From the NCBI GenBank assembly GCA_054601695.1, contig BAAHQB010000201.1, positions 296,915 through 360,914 on the forward strand: a stretch of DNA of 64,000 nt, in the 5' to 3' direction. The notes under the pieces are model-generated. The model ran no database searches and was not told the origin of the DNA. It saw nothing but the letters and a program-made list of their open reading frames with translations. This stretch comes from Amorphochlora amoebiformis. Lineage: Eukaryota; Cercozoa; Chlorarachniophyceae. The position numbers were made by a program, and so were the translations under genes. The stretch's first letter is position 1, and every line of letters starts with the position of its first letter. Positions 63,431 to 64,000 of the stretch are shown piece after piece.

Positions 63431-64000
63431 TTAGGGTTAGGGTTAGGGTTAGGGTTAGGGTTAGGGTTAGGGTTAGGGTTAGGGTTAGGGTTAGGGTTAG
63501 GGTTAGGGTTAGGGTTAGGGTTGTGGTTAGGGTTAGGGTTAGGGTTAGGGTTAGGGTTAGGGTTAGGGTTAGGGTTAGGGTTAGGGTTAGGGTTAGGGTT
63601 AGGGTTAGGGTTAGGGTTAGGGTTAGGGTTAGGGTTAGGGTTAGGGTTAGGGTTAGGGTTAGGGTTAGGGTTAGGGTTAGGGTTAGGGTTAGGGTTAGGG
63701 TTAGGGTTAGGGTTAGGGTTAGGGTTAGGGTTAGGGTTAGGGTTAGGGTTAGGGTTAGGGTTAGGGTTAGGGTTAGGGTTAGGGTTAGGGTTAGGGTTAG
63801 GGTTAGGGTTAGGGTTAGGGTTAGGGTTAGGGTTAGGGTTAGGGTTAGGGTTAGGGTTAGGGTTAGGGTTAGGGTTAGGGTTAGGGTTAGGGTTAGGGTT
63901 AGGGTTAGGGTTAGGGTTAGGGTTAGGGTTAGGGTTAGGGTTAGGGTTAGGGTTAGGGTTAGGGTTAGGGTTAGGGTTAGGGTTAGGGTTAGGGTTAGGA
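63431..64000 (+). repeat. Telomere, (TTAGGG)n
   Basis: About 95 TTAGGG units, with a single visible variant (ttgtgg) near 63522. The G-rich strand runs 5' to 3' toward the window end, as expected for a right chromosome end. The last base is a clone or assembly edge, not necessarily the real tip. Confidence 0.99.

Overview
The window is the right-hand end of a nuclear chromosome of a unicellular eukaryote. It ends in TTAGGG telomere repeats at base 64,000. It carries intron-less histone H3, a linker histone with one intron, spliceosomal genes made of very many tiny exons, a two-ORF PIF/Harbinger-type DNA transposon, tRNA-like SINE copies and enormous (TA)n arrays. I cannot name the species. 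TTAGGG telomeres, a PH-CRIB-STE20 kinase and a tyrosine-kinase-like kinase fit several protist groups, so any lineage would be a guess.

Layout from left to right. At 996-14,527 (minus) lies a 26-exon PH-CRIB-STE20 kinase ending in a possible CaaX box. At 15,064-21,233 (plus), head-to-head with it, is a 14-exon unknown low-complexity protein. At 22,829-27,460 (minus) is a protein with a long Arg-Glu-Asp-rich repeat domain. At 27.5-29.4 kb there are minisatellites, repeats and a doubtful plus-strand gene end. At 29,411-40,772 (minus) is a 14-exon tyrosine-kinase-like kinase with long low-complexity arms. At 40,949-42,057 (plus), head-to-head with it, is a two-exon unknown protein with an intron just after its stop codon. 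At 42.1-47.3 kb there is mostly (TA)n plus one SINE. At 47,344-48,669 are divergent histone H1 (minus) and H3 (plus). At 49,442-57,201 (plus) is an 11-exon short-chain dehydrogenase. At 57,547-62,066 is a complete Harbinger-like element with 22-bp terminal inverted repeats. At 62.2-64 kb are variant and then pure telomere repeats.

The gene models were built by hand from splice signals, reading phase and domain logic. Every junction within the six multi-exon models keeps phase, which is strong internal support, but no transcript data were available.

The most unusual observation concerns the intronic minisatellites. In at least eight introns of four genes the tandem unit is a copy of the neighbouring intron-exon junction: the splice acceptor (or donor) plus the first (or last) roughly 8-30 coding bases. 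These introns therefore hold rows of decoy splice sites running up to the true exon. Two dispersed repeat families also sit in introns, and every copy inside a confident gene lies in the sense direction of that gene.
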